A DNA stretch of 64,000 nucleotides from JACRIM01 sp964605185 (GTDB lineage Bacteria; Planctomycetota; Phycisphaerae; UBA1845; UTPLA1): NCBI GenBank assembly GCA_964605185.1, contig CAZSBF010000002.1, forward strand, positions 1 to 64,000, read 5' to 3'. Positions within the stretch are counted from its first letter, which is position 1. Every line of letters begins with the position of its first letter. Positions 16,677 to 25,131 of this stretch are shown one piece after another. Both the position numbers and the translations under genes were made by a program. The notes below the pieces were generated by a model. The model did no database searches, was not told where the DNA came from, and worked only from the letters and a program-made list of their open reading frames with translations.

Positions 16677-18314
16677 TCAGGGTTCCGATTTCCAATCCAT
16701 TAACTTCTTCGCCGCAGTGCCGTACGGGCCGAGTTGATACACAGCCGCGCCGGCGGGCGAGAAGGCGAACGGCTCAAATGGCTCGGCAACCATCTTGTCG
16801 AGGTACTCGCGCGAAGCGACTCCCGTGCTGACGTGTGGATTGAAGTTCTCGCCGGTCAACTTCGGCACGAACGTTGACACATATTGGATCAATGCTGCGT
16901 CGGTGGCGGGATCCTCGTGCGGGGCGGTGAACGCCCCAATGGGGCCGGTCTCCACCATGAACGGCTTCGCTGCGGCGATGATGTCCGCCTGTAGTTTGAC
17001 AATCTGTGGCGTCGGCTTCGCACAGATGCCCGCGATGCCCGTCGCGCCTGCCGGAGCGTAGTAATACTTGAATGCCTCCAGCTTCATCGCGTTGACATTT
17101 GCGGCCGCGAACACCCTTTCTTCCGTGGCATAAAGCTTGCTTAAGTCCGCCGTGCGGACGAAACACTGCAGCATCGTGATGTGCGGAGTGTGTGTCGCGT
17201 CGAGGGCGAATCCCTTCGGGTACTTGGCGAGCAGCCGGGCGTTGTTGTAGCCGGCATGCCGGAGCATCGTGGCGTCGGGTTGTAACAGGATATCGATGGC
17301 CGTGATTTCGGAACTCGCCGCGGAGAAAACGGTCTTCCAGTCGTCCTTCATGCTAACGACCGTCCAACCCTTCGCGGCGGCTTCGTCTAGACCCTTGTAG
17401 AGGCGGGCAAAGTGGTCAGCGCGGTCGTAGGCATATTCGCGATCGGTGTCATCGTGATGGACATACAGACAGAATCGCGCGCCTTTGCCGGTCCCGGTGT
17501 ATTGGAGCATCTGCAGATCACCGTCCGAGTTGCCGAACGCCGCAATGGGTCGGCGACCGATGTGCTGATTTATGCCGATGGGCTTCCCGCCTTTGTCGTC
17601 GTTGAAATTCAACTCGGGCAGGCGCATGAGAACGGGTTTTCCGTCGTGCATCTCGAATCTGGTTTTGATACTGCTTCCGACGACCTGCTCAGGCGGGATG
17701 CCGTACACCCGTTCCGCCCAGGGGCGCATGAACTCGATGCCGCCACCAGAGACGATGTATGTCTTGAAGCCGTTTGCCTGCAGGTAGGTGAGAACCTCGA
17801 GCATTGGCTGATACGTCATCTCGGTGAACAGTTTGCCGGTCTTGGGATGCGTGGCGGTCGCGATCCAGTTACTTACGATTCGCGTAAACTCGTCGGTGGT
17901 CATGCCCGCATGCGTTGCCATGAACAGTTCCAGGATTGCGCGTTCGCCACCGGCGGCTGCGGTCTTCAGATCGCCCTTGAGAAGCGAGGCGAAGGGCTCC
18001 TTTTCCTTCCATTCAGGATGCTGCGACGCGAGCGCCTTCACGCGGTCGAGCGCGAAGTACAATTGAACAGGCATCGGCTTCTCGCACCACAGTGTCCCGT
18101 CGTTATCGAACGTGGCGATGCGCTCGGGCACGGGCACGAAGTCGGGCGAATCTTCCCTGGTCACTTTCTCGACGAAGGTGATGACGGATCGTTTGGCCTG
18201 GCCATCGTTCCAATTGGGCAACGGGTCAGCCGCGCCGGCGGTGGTGGCAACGAGCGCGAACATGCTCACCAGCGCGACGGCAAGGAGGCGATACCTGAGT
18301 ACGTCATTGGACAT
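16677..18314 (-). CDS. Exported HAD phosphatase fused to 2H phosphoesterase-like domain
   Basis: This 545-aa protein has a signal peptide (residues 1-29, ending ATTAGAA) and two domains. Residues about 35-340 are a HAD-superfamily phosphatase. It shows motif I FDNDGT (nucleophile Asp70, Asp72), motif II Ser189 in VSGGG and motif IV GNSDGD (261-266). Residues about 345-545 carry two H-x-T/S motifs, HIT at 378-380 and HVS at 494-496, the signature of the 2H phosphoesterase (2'-5' RNA ligase-like) superfamily. GAGGAG precedes the ATG at 18314. It follows an arylsulfatase on the same strand, with a stem-loop between them. The substrate is unknown; exported phosphomonoester and phosphodiester cleavage is the inference. 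Confidence 0.82.
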   Translation of the reverse strand: MSNDVLRYRLLAVALVSMFALVATTAGAADPLPNWNDGQAKRSVITFVEKVTREDSPDFVPVPERIATFDNDGTLWCEKPMPVQLYFALDRVKALASQHPEWKEKEPFASLLKGDLKTAAAGGERAILELFMATHAGMTTDEFTRIVSNWIATATHPKTGKLFTEMTYQPMLEVLTYLQANGFKTYIVSGGGIEFMRPWAERVYGIPPEQVVGSSIKTRFEMHDGKPVLMRLPELNFNDDKGGKPIGINQHIGRRPIAAFGNSDGDLQMLQYTGTGKGARFCLYVHHDDTDREYAYDRADHFARLYKGLDEAAAKGWTVVSMKDDWKTVFSAASSEITAIDILLQPDATMLRHAGYNNARLLAKYPKGFALDATHTPHITMLQCFVRTADLSKLYATEERVFAAANVNAMKLEAFKYYYAPAGATGIAGICAKPTPQIVKLQADIIAAAKPFMVETGPIGAFTAPHEDPATDAALIQYVSTFVPKLTGENFNPHVSTGVASREYLDKMVAEPFEPFAFSPAGAAVYQLGPYGTAAKKLMDWKSEP

Positions 18315-18344
18315 CGTAACTCCTCGCCAGTTCTCGATTCGAAA

Positions 18345-18375
18345 GGCTGCGCCCGCGTGTTCCACGGGCGCAGCC
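18345..18375 (-). terminator. Stem-loop between sulfatase and HAD/2H genes
   Basis: An 11-base perfect stem (ggctgcgcccg/cgggcgcagcc) with a 9-base loop lies just downstream of the sulfatase stop. On the minus strand it is followed by only three Ts. It may act as a partial terminator or a processing/stability element that lowers HAD/2H expression relative to the sulfatase. Confidence 0.5.
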
Positions 18376-18395
18376 GGGTGCGTTTGACCGAACGA

Positions 18396-20036
18396 TTACT
18401 TGCCACCCGCGCCGTGTTGCAACTGCTCAACCACCTTGTTGATGCTGAAGCTGCCGGTCTCCTGGCTCGGGGGGAAATCCTTGAACGTCGAAAGGAACTG
18501 GCCAACGATGGCCTGCGCCGGCACCATGACGAAGGCGTGGCTAATCTCCCAGTCCCAATAAGTGTTCGATGTGATGTCGGCCCGTTCATAGGGGTCCATC
18601 CGCAGATTAAACATCTTGGGAAGCCGCAATTCAGTAAACGGCTCTGCCCATATCCCCATCGTGCCTTTGGAGCGCTGTTCGGAAAAAACGAGCTTCCAGT
18701 TGTCGTATCGCAGGCAATTCAGGCCGCCCTCGTCGCCGAAGTAAAAGAACTCCTTGCGCGGATCTTCCTTTGTCTGGCCGGTCAAGAGGGGAAGCAGGTT
18801 GTAACCGTCGAGATGGACCTTAAAGGTCGTGTCGCCGATCTTCATTCCCTTCAGGAGTTGCTCTTTCACATCCGGAACGCCCGCAGCCGCGAGGAGCGTG
18901 GGCATCCAATCCAGGTGCGCCACGATGTCGTTGCTGACCGTGCCGGGCTTGATGTGGCCCGGCCAGCGGACCATCGCGGGCACGCGATAGGCGCCCTCCC
19001 AGTTGGAGTTCTTCTCGCTGCGGAAGGGTGTCATGCCCGCGTCCGGCCAGGAATTCATATGCGGGCCGTTGTCGGTGCTATACATGACAATGGTGTTGTC
19101 CGCGATGCCGGCATCGTCGATCGCCTTGAGAACCGTCCCGACATTTTTGTCGTGGTCGATCATCGCGTCGTGGTATTCGCTCTGCCAGCGGCCGGACTGC
19201 TCCAGACTCTCGGGCTTCACGTGGGTGCGGAAGTGCATGTGGGTGAAATTCACCCAGAGGAAAATCGGTTTGCCGGCCGCCTTCTGGCGCTTGATGAACT
19301 CCACCGACCGGTCGGCGATGTCATCGTCAATCGTCTCCATCCGCTTCTTGGTCAGCGGGCCGGTATCTTTGATCGTTTGTTTGCCGACCTTGCCGAAGCG
19401 CGGATCAATCGTCGCGTCGTCGGTGGCCGAAGCCTTGCAGTCCAGCACGCCGCGCGGGCCGAATTTGGCGAGAAACGCCGGGTCCTTCGGGTAGTCCCGC
19501 TGTTCCGGCTCTTCGGAGGCGTTCAAGTGGTATAGCGCCCCGTAAAACTCGTCGAACCCGTGGACGGTGGGCAGGAACTCATTGCGGTCGCCCAAGTGGT
19601 TCTTGCCGAACTGGCCGGTGACATACCCTTGGCCCTTGAGCAACTCGGCGATGGTCACATCGCGGAATTGGAGACCCTGCGCTGCGCCGGGCATACCGAC
19701 CTTTGTGTTGCCGGTGCGCAAGCCGCACTGCCCCGTGATGAACGAGGACCGTCCCGCCGTGCAGCTCTGCTCTGCGTAATAGTCGGTGAAAATCATTCCT
19801 TCCTTCGCAACGCGATCGATGTTGGGCGTCCTGAAGCCCATCAATCCCATCGAATAGGCGCTGATGTCGGACTGGCCGATGTCATCACCCCAAATGATGA
19901 TAATGTTGGGCCTCTTGTCCTGAGCATGGGTCGATTGCGCGGCAACGCAAAGCAATGCCGCAGCCATCAACACGCCCCCCAAAAAGGCCGTGGGTGCTCC
20001 ACACGGTCCGCCTTGACTTGAAAAAAGACTCTTCAT
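18396..20036 (-). CDS. Exported arylsulfatase
   Basis: This 546-aa type I sulfatase hydrolyses sulfate esters. A signal peptide (residues 1-39, ending THAQ) directs export. The active-site signature SCTAGRSSFITGQ contains Cys92 in a C-x-A-x-R context, the cysteine that is converted to formylglycine; the Cys form can be matured by FGE or by anaerobic enzymes. Metal-ligand residues are in IIWGDDIGQSD (Asp51, Asp52) and YSTDNGPH. No maturation enzyme lies in the window. AGGAG precedes the ATG. A decayed transporter fragment lies directly upstream and a HAD/2H protein downstream, an arrangement that suggests a substrate-degradation locus. Confidence 0.95.
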   Translation of the reverse strand: MKSLFSSQGGPCGAPTAFLGGVLMAAALLCVAAQSTHAQDKRPNIIIIWGDDIGQSDISAYSMGLMGFRTPNIDRVAKEGMIFTDYYAEQSCTAGRSSFITGQCGLRTGNTKVGMPGAAQGLQFRDVTIAELLKGQGYVTGQFGKNHLGDRNEFLPTVHGFDEFYGALYHLNASEEPEQRDYPKDPAFLAKFGPRGVLDCKASATDDATIDPRFGKVGKQTIKDTGPLTKKRMETIDDDIADRSVEFIKRQKAAGKPIFLWVNFTHMHFRTHVKPESLEQSGRWQSEYHDAMIDHDKNVGTVLKAIDDAGIADNTIVMYSTDNGPHMNSWPDAGMTPFRSEKNSNWEGAYRVPAMVRWPGHIKPGTVSNDIVAHLDWMPTLLAAAGVPDVKEQLLKGMKIGDTTFKVHLDGYNLLPLLTGQTKEDPRKEFFYFGDEGGLNCLRYDNWKLVFSEQRSKGTMGIWAEPFTELRLPKMFNLRMDPYERADITSNTYWDWEISHAFVMVPAQAIVGQFLSTFKDFPPSQETGSFSINKVVEQLQHGAGGK

Positions 20037-20079
20037 AATTGGTTTCTCCTGATCGTTCTCGTTATGGCGTCTCTATTTC

Positions 20080-20262
20080 TTACTTCGGAAAAGGAATCGT
20101 TACGTTGAACCACACGCTTCGGTCCGGTGCAGAATCGGACCCCTCCACCCAATAGTGCACTCCGATTTAGAGCTGCACCACAGCTCGTCCAACTTGACCT
20201 GATGGCCGACGCCCCAAATGAAAGGCCCGGCGCTCTTGGGTGAAGGAAAAAACTCCACATTA
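20080..20262 (-). pseudogene. Remnant of an outer-membrane transporter gene
   Basis: Two short pieces of one protein type survive in different frames. Reading the minus strand from about 20262, a frame gives FFPSPKSAGPFIWGVGHQV, which resembles the FxSPKxxxxxIWGVGP block of outer-membrane transporter-like proteins often found near sulfatases. At 20157-20080 another frame gives HYWVEGSDSAPDRSVWFNV followed by TIPFPK and a TAA stop, which matches the usual C-terminus of the same family. The roughly 200 residues expected between them are missing, so this is an internal deletion with frame loss. It lies directly upstream of the arylsulfatase. The match is by recall, not by a search. Confidence 0.55.
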
Positions 20263-20621
20263 TGTCGCTCAAGCCGTCCTGATTGGTGCCCCCTAATCCA
20301 TCAGTCGGGCTTTCATTTCGATGCCCGTCGGCGAGTGAATTCGAATGGTCGGTGGACCGGGATTAGAAAAACGACGCCCCGATGATGGCGAAGATTTCCT
20401 GCAAACAGCCGAAGCCAAGGGCGTGACAGCAACCAAGAGAGAGGGCAGCCAAAGCACAAACTCGAGAACGACGGCGAATGAACCAACGCATAACAGTCCT
20501 CCGTAACGACTCCATCGTCACATCGCAAGAGTACGTCTCGCAATGGGGGCGGTCAATGATGCGACAAACGGTGTCACGGCCCTAATCAACCGAGCTCGCG
20601 CTGGTCCTGCACAGATGGGGG

Positions 20622-20654
20622 AAAAAAAACGCGAGGCCGATAGGACCTCGCGTC
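20622..20654 (-). terminator. Rho-independent terminator after DUF1571 gene
   Basis: On the minus strand an ACGCGAGGTCC stem pairs with GGCCTCGCGT around a short TATC loop and is followed directly by eight Ts. It lies 31 bases beyond the stop of the DUF1571 gene and ends that transcript before the transporter remnant. Confidence 0.9.
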
Positions 20655-20685
20655 GTAAGCATTCGAGAATTTTCGGCAAGCTCGA

Positions 20686-21576
20686 CTACATGCCGTAGGT
20701 CTTCGGCTCAAAGTCCTTGTCGGTCAGGCCGACACCGAAGCGGATGTTGCGATACTCGTACTTGCCGAGCAGATTCTTGGGGTCCTTCGCGGCATCGGAG
20801 AAACAATACACCGCGACCGGAACGCGATATTCCTTGTCGATGTAAATCTCCGCGGTGCGGTCGGGGTAAAAACCGTCTTCATCGGTGTAAGGCAACGATC
20901 GGCGTACAACCCAAACGGGGCGGCCGTCGAAGTGCGAGTCGCCGACCAGTTCCAGGCCCAGCTCGCCCTTCGCGCGGGCGACGTCGCAGTATTTGATCAA
21001 CAGGTCGAGTGTCGTCGAAAAGCCGAATTCATCGAGGTATCGGCGCGACGCATCCTTCGCCAGCGAACCGCGAACCGGTTGCTTCAGGCTCTTCACAAAG
21101 AGCTGCGCGATCTTGCCGGGCTGTGCCACGGCGAGTTCACGCTCGGCCGGATTCTTCGCCTTCGGGTCGGTCCACTTGCCCTTCACGTACAAAACGCGGG
21201 CCGCAAGACCGGGGTTGCGAATCCAATCCATATAGACGCTGTAGGGTGCGTGGCGGAATTTGACTTTGATTTCCTGCTCTTCACTCATGCCCGATGGAAG
21301 AAGCTCCTGCTTCACCATCACGCATTCGTAGTCTTTGACGCTTCGCAGGTGGCGATCGCGGGCCTCCTTCAGTGCCGAAAGCGGGTCGCGACGGATCATC
21401 TTTTCGAATGGATCGACGTTCGACGTCTCGGCTGCGAGCACACGCGGAGCGCGCTGCGTCAAGATAACTTCGGCATCTTCGTTCAGTTGGAATTGGGCGT
21501 AGAGAATGCCCGCGAGCACCAACCCAAAGAAAAACTGTAACTTGCGTCGTGTGATCTGCCTTGGCTCACGTGGCAT
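20686..21576 (-). CDS. DUF1571 domain protein
   Basis: This 296-aa protein has an N-terminal membrane segment (KLQFFFGLVLAGILYAQFQL), so it is an exported or membrane-anchored protein. The DUF1571 part (about residues 60-290) contains VKDYECVMVKQELLPSGMSEEQEIKVKFRHAPYSVYMDW and a C-terminal PDRTAEIYIDKEYRVPVAV. The family is common in planctomycetes and its fold resembles LolA/LppX-type lipid carriers; the function is unknown. The ATG is preceded by GAGAGG at a rather long spacing. The gene has its own promoter about 290 bases upstream and a strong terminator, so it is monocistronic. Confidence 0.85.
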   Translation of the reverse strand: MPREPRQITRRKLQFFFGLVLAGILYAQFQLNEDAEVILTQRAPRVLAAETSNVDPFEKMIRRDPLSALKEARDRHLRSVKDYECVMVKQELLPSGMSEEQEIKVKFRHAPYSVYMDWIRNPGLAARVLYVKGKWTDPKAKNPAERELAVAQPGKIAQLFVKSLKQPVRGSLAKDASRRYLDEFGFSTTLDLLIKYCDVARAKGELGLELVGDSHFDGRPVWVVRRSLPYTDEDGFYPDRTAEIYIDKEYRVPVAVYCFSDAAKDPKNLLGKYEYRNIRFGVGLTDKDFEPKTYGM

Positions 21577-21998
21577 GTACTGAAAACCTCTCTATACGTC
21601 GAACACCCCAAGTGGCAGCGCCGGACTCGAAGTCCAGAGCACCCAAGGATGCGAACTGCCGTCGGCCAATCCGGCCCCGGACACTGTCAACGCACCGATT
21701 AACATCGGTACACCTGCGACAGGCCGTTAACCGGGCCGAGCAGTCCTACGCGGCGAGCATTACGAATACCTGTGGCGAGCTACCTCGCCGGCTTCGTGTG
21801 ACGGTTAGCCCCGCGCCGGGCACTGCAACAGCCAACTGTGGGCCGGCTGCCACTTGTACACATCACACCAACAACTGTATCACACGCTTTTGGGGCGGTC
21901 AATTAAGTACCGGTCGTGAACTTGGATAAGCCGGCTGCTTCTAGGACGATCTAATCGCCTGACACACATAAGGTTGCGCAGCCTGTGAGTTCTTATAG
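21577..21998. other. Long leader region of the DUF1571 gene
   Basis: This 422-base region runs between nadD and DUF1571. A promoter at 21874-21902 implies a leader of about 290 bases with several GC-rich inverted repeats, such as gccggcgaggtagctcgcc on the minus strand. I could not match it to a known riboswitch. No open frame with a ribosome binding site was seen. Confidence 0.5.
21874..21902 (-). promoter_or_regulatory. Sigma-70-type promoter for DUF1571 gene
   Basis: On the minus strand TTGACC (21902-21897) and TACAGT (21879-21874) are separated by 17 bases. Transcription would start near 21867, about 290 bases before the ATG. Confidence 0.6.
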
Positions 21999-22616
21999 TC
22001 AGCCGGTTTGGTATATCCTGTGTGCATCAATATAGGACCTTACCGACGGCGAAACTAAGTTTATTATGGGGCGGCCGGATCGAACGCGACCTCGAATGTC
22101 GGTGGCGCTGATCTCGATCGTGGGTGTGGTCAGGCAGTCGCGCAGGAGTTGCCGGGCAGCTACCGGGCCTACCGCACCTTCCAAATGTGCGGGCTCCGGA
22201 GGCAGCCACCCCGCCCGGGCAAGTGTCACGATTCGGACCACTTGGACCAGTTCAGCCACCCGATACCACGTTGGCAACTGGGGCAGCGAATCGGCACCGA
22301 TGAACCATATCAGCTCGGCGTCCGCGCCCACTCGGCGACGGTACTCCCCCACCGTATCAAAGGTGTAGCTGGGACCCGCCCGGTGTAGCTCAAGGTCGTC
22401 CACCGCAAACAGTGGATCGCCAACCACCGCAGCCTCCACCATGGCCAGTCGGTGGGTTGGATCGGTTACCTCGCCGCCGAGCTTATGAGGCGGCCGGGCC
22501 GAGGGAATGAAGACGACGCGCGGCAGGCCAAGCTGCTCGGCAGCCGATCGCGCAACGATGAGATGTCCGTGGTGAATCGGGTCGAAGCTGCCGCCAAACA
22601 AACCAAGTCGGGTCAT
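21999..22616 (-). CDS. nadD: Nicotinate-nucleotide adenylyltransferase
   Basis: This 205-aa enzyme adenylates nicotinate mononucleotide to nicotinate adenine dinucleotide in NAD synthesis. The nucleotidyltransferase motif GGSFDPIHHGHL is at residues 7-18, the substrate loop SARPPHKL follows, and the C-terminal ISATDIRGRVRSGRPI carries the second nucleotide-binding motif. The frame is open upstream, but the ATG at 22616 places GLFGGSFDP at the normal N-terminal position. The upstream part overlaps the divergent BFD-ferredoxin gene, so the longer frame is not real. Confidence 0.97.
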   Translation of the reverse strand: MTRLGLFGGSFDPIHHGHLIVARSAAEQLGLPRVVFIPSARPPHKLGGEVTDPTHRLAMVEAAVVGDPLFAVDDLELHRAGPSYTFDTVGEYRRRVGADAELIWFIGADSLPQLPTWYRVAELVQVVRIVTLARAGWLPPEPAHLEGAVGPVAARQLLRDCLTTPTIEISATDIRGRVRSGRPIINLVSPSVRSYIDAHRIYQTG

Positions 22617-22700
22617 GGTTGCCTCATATCGCGCGGGGCAGACATACGCGAACCATGATACCCGATGCGCGGCAATTCGCGCTACAATCTCGCGGACGAC

Positions 22701-22988
22701 ATGAACCTCGACGACAAGATCTGCTACTGCTACCACGTCCCATTGCGAAAGCTGGTGAGCTACGCACGTCGCGAGAAACTGCAACGCGCCAGCCAGATGT
22801 CGCAATGTCTCGGCGCGGGGACCGGCTGCGGATGGTGCATTCCGATCTTGAAGCGAATCTTCGAACAGTCTGTCGCGGAGCGAAATGCGAATGAACCCGG
22901 CGAAGCGGACATGGTCCCAATGACACCTGAGGAATATGCCGCGGCGCGATCGTCCTATCTCAAATCGACCGACAAGAACACGTTTTAG
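22701..22988 (+). CDS. BFD-like [2Fe-2S] protein
   Basis: This 95-aa protein has the Fer2_BFD cysteine pattern: CYCYH at residues 8-12 and GAGTGCGWC near residues 40-48, so four cysteines can bind one [2Fe-2S] cluster. In E. coli, Bfd reduces bacterioferritin to release iron; no bacterioferritin is in this window, so the partner is unknown. The ATG has no ribosome binding site. TACAAT (22684-22689) lies close upstream, suggesting a very short or absent leader. It is divergent from nadD. Confidence 0.85.
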   Translation: MNLDDKICYCYHVPLRKLVSYARREKLQRASQMSQCLGAGTGCGWCIPILKRIFEQSVAERNANEPGEADMVPMTPEEYAAARSSYLKSTDKNTF

Positions 22989-23000
22989 CCGCGACGCCGT

Positions 23001-23699
23001 TTACTTCCGCTTGAATCGCAGCATGTAGTTTTCTTTCAGGAACGGCGTTGGAACGCACTCAACGAACTGAAATCCCGCAGCCTCAATTTCGCGAACCACG
23101 TCATCCTGCCCGGCCCGAACATGGTCCAACACCCATTGCCGGCTGGTGCCCGGGATTCGTTCGAAGTCGATGACGATCATTGACCCGCCGGAACGAAGGG
23201 CCCGATGAATCGAGTCAAGCGAACTGCGCGGGTATTCAAAATGATGATACGTGTCGCATACGAAGACGATGTCGGCGCAGGCCTTCGGCAGTCGCGTGTC
23301 GCGCTCGGTGCCTTTGACGACCGTGATGTTGTTCAAGCCCGATTGCTTTGATCGCTCCGCTATGCGCTTGAGAAAATCATCCACGATGTCCACGGCATAG
23401 ACGCGTCCCTCGCCGCCGACCTGGTGGGCGAACATCTCCGCGAAAAATCCGGTGCCCGCGCCAACATCCGCCACGGCCATGCCGGGCTTGATCTGCATGG
23501 CTTCCATGATTGCGAGCCGTTCGTGGAAAATCTCGCGACTTTCCGACTCGAATCGGTCCGTCCATTTGGCGAGGTCGGACTTCTGATATTCCGCGTTCAC
23601 GCCCGGCCGCACGCTCGATTCAGCGGGGGCACAACCGACTAAGGCCACCGCGAAGACCCCAATACCCACGATTCGAAAACGCAATGAAATGCCGCTCAT
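23001..23699 (-). CDS. Lipoprotein with class I methyltransferase domain
   Basis: This 232-aa protein begins with a hydrophobic segment ending in a lipobox (VGIGVFAVALVGCAPAE). A Rossmann methyltransferase domain follows: IKPGMAVADVGAGTGFFAEMFAHQV is the SAM-binding motif I, and RVYAVDIVDDFL and DIVFVCDTYHHFEY follow it. S-adenosylmethionine is cytoplasmic, so a lipid-anchored exported methyltransferase is paradoxical. Either the segment is a membrane anchor that keeps the domain inside, or the domain has another role. I chose the ATG at 23699, which has GGGAG upstream. It converges with the BFD gene, ending 12 bases from it. Confidence 0.82.
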   Translation of the reverse strand: MSGISLRFRIVGIGVFAVALVGCAPAESSVRPGVNAEYQKSDLAKWTDRFESESREIFHERLAIMEAMQIKPGMAVADVGAGTGFFAEMFAHQVGGEGRVYAVDIVDDFLKRIAERSKQSGLNNITVVKGTERDTRLPKACADIVFVCDTYHHFEYPRSSLDSIHRALRSGGSMIVIDFERIPGTSRQWVLDHVRAGQDDVVREIEAAGFQFVECVPTPFLKENYMLRFKRK

Positions 23700-23937
23700 G
23701 ACAGGCTCCCAACGCTCAAAATTCACACGCTTGGACTGCTTCCCGCCAGTATAGACCTTTGTCCGGCTGGGCGTGAATACCGCGCCGTTTCTTCGTTAAT
23801 CCTCGCTGGCATCTTCATTCGTTGCGAGGCGGTGAAATTACCCCTCCCTTCGCTTACGATGCGGTTCCGTCGCCCGTATGTGCGACGGAAAAACCCCCGG
23901 TTGCACAGCACACCACAGAAACCACTCGGAGCCCACC

Positions 23938-25077
23938 ATGCGTATTCACATCACGAAAATTCGAGCCGCCCTGCTTGCCGTCGTTGCGACAGCATTCGCT
24001 GCTTCGCTCGCCTCTGCAGAAAGCGTCATGCTTAAACCCAAGCACAAGGTCGGGGACACGGCCTATGTCGAGCAGGCCGCGGACATCCTCCAGAAGATCC
24101 ACAACCCGATGATGGGCGAGCCGATGGAGATCAATCTGCAGCGCACCTACGGTTTGATCCGCAAGGTTGAGTCGGCGACCGACGGTGGCGCAAAGCTGTC
24201 GTGGACCTACGACCGCACCATGCAGAAGATCGAAAGCCCAATGCTCTCGGCCGCGTATGACTCCGACAATGCCGGCGATGAAGACGAGTCGGAAATGCTG
24301 GCCGATTTGCTGCAAGCCATGATCGGCGGCAAGTTCAACATTGAGATGAGCAAGGATTTCTCCAACGCCGCGTGCAGCGGGATGGAAGCCATCCTCGAAA
24401 AGACACAGGAAGCCGGCGCCGGCGGCATGCTCAGCCAGCAACTTCAGCGCGAACTGTCGGACGATCGCGGCCGCGTGACGTATGGCGAGACGATGTACCT
24501 CATGTATCCGAACAAAGAGGTCAAAGTCGGCGAGACATGGGCCAAGACCCAGCGCGACACGTTGCCGCAGCTCGGCAAGGTCGTCTCCCATTATGAATAC
24601 AAGCTCGACAAGATCGCGGACGAAGGCGGCCGAAAAGTGGCCATTGTGTCGTTCAAGTCAAATGTTGAGAACGACAAGTCCGACAAGACAGTGAAGGAAG
24701 ATGACGCCTTGCACGGCATGACACCGGAGATCAAGGGCACCTCATCGGGCATTGCTACTTTCGACATCGAACGCGGAATGGTGACCAAGTCGGTCAGCAA
24801 CAGCGAAACGAACATCGAGATGAAATCCGCCGACGCTGACAAGAAGGACGGCGACAAGGATGATGACGAGGAAGAAGGCGCCGGCCAGGGCCCGCCTCCG
24901 GGCATGAAGATTCAGGTCAAGGTCAAGCAGACCACGACCGTCATGAGTGATGCGGAACGTGCCAAGCAGAAGGAAGGCGCCGCCGAAAAGGCCAAGGCCA
25001 AGAAAAAGGCCGAGCCGAAGAAGGACGCCAAGAAGCCAGCCAAAAAGGCCGAGGAAAAAGAAGACGACGACGAATGA
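23938..25077 (+). CDS. DUF6263 family exported protein
   Basis: This 379-aa protein has a signal peptide (MRIHITKIRAALLAVVATAFAASLASA, cleavage before ESV). The body fits the DUF6263 pattern, with an N-terminal KPKHKVGDTAYVEQAADI, a central YGETMYLMYPNKEVKVGETW and a TTSGIATF-like strand (here GTSSGIATFDIERGMV). The last 50 residues are almost only Lys, Glu, Asp, Ala and Pro, a disordered tail. Function is unknown; the family is common in planctomycetes. The ATG at 23938 directly precedes the signal peptide; upstream codons in frame do not look coding. The spacing to the next gene suggests a single-gene unit. Confidence 0.8.
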   Translation: MRIHITKIRAALLAVVATAFAASLASAESVMLKPKHKVGDTAYVEQAADILQKIHNPMMGEPMEINLQRTYGLIRKVESATDGGAKLSWTYDRTMQKIESPMLSAAYDSDNAGDEDESEMLADLLQAMIGGKFNIEMSKDFSNAACSGMEAILEKTQEAGAGGMLSQQLQRELSDDRGRVTYGETMYLMYPNKEVKVGETWAKTQRDTLPQLGKVVSHYEYKLDKIADEGGRKVAIVSFKSNVENDKSDKTVKEDDALHGMTPEIKGTSSGIATFDIERGMVTKSVSNSETNIEMKSADADKKDGDKDDDEEEGAGQGPPPGMKIQVKVKQTTTVMSDAERAKQKEGAAEKAKAKKKAEPKKDAKKPAKKAEEKEDDDE

Positions 25078-25131
25078 CCATCGTCGCGCCGCTTTCGACG
25101 GTCAACGATTACCAATCACGACGCTCGAAGA

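Larger units (their letters stand above)
20037..20685. other. Intergenic region with gene remnant and terminator
   Basis: This 649-base stretch between the arylsulfatase and DUF1571 genes contains the transporter remnant (20080-20262) and the DUF1571 terminator (20622-20654). The part from 20270 to 20620 has short open frames but no family I recognise. It may be further decayed sequence of the same transporter gene. Confidence 0.6.

Noticed and set aside
17412..19535. A 707-codon open frame on the plus strand
   Set aside because: It runs antisense across the arylsulfatase and HAD/2H genes, both of which carry catalytic motifs and signal peptides. The frame has no family features and is a by-product of GC-rich codon use.
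20313..20543. 76-codon minus-strand frame upstream of the transporter remnant
   Set aside because: No ribosome binding site, no recognisable motif; more likely decayed sequence.
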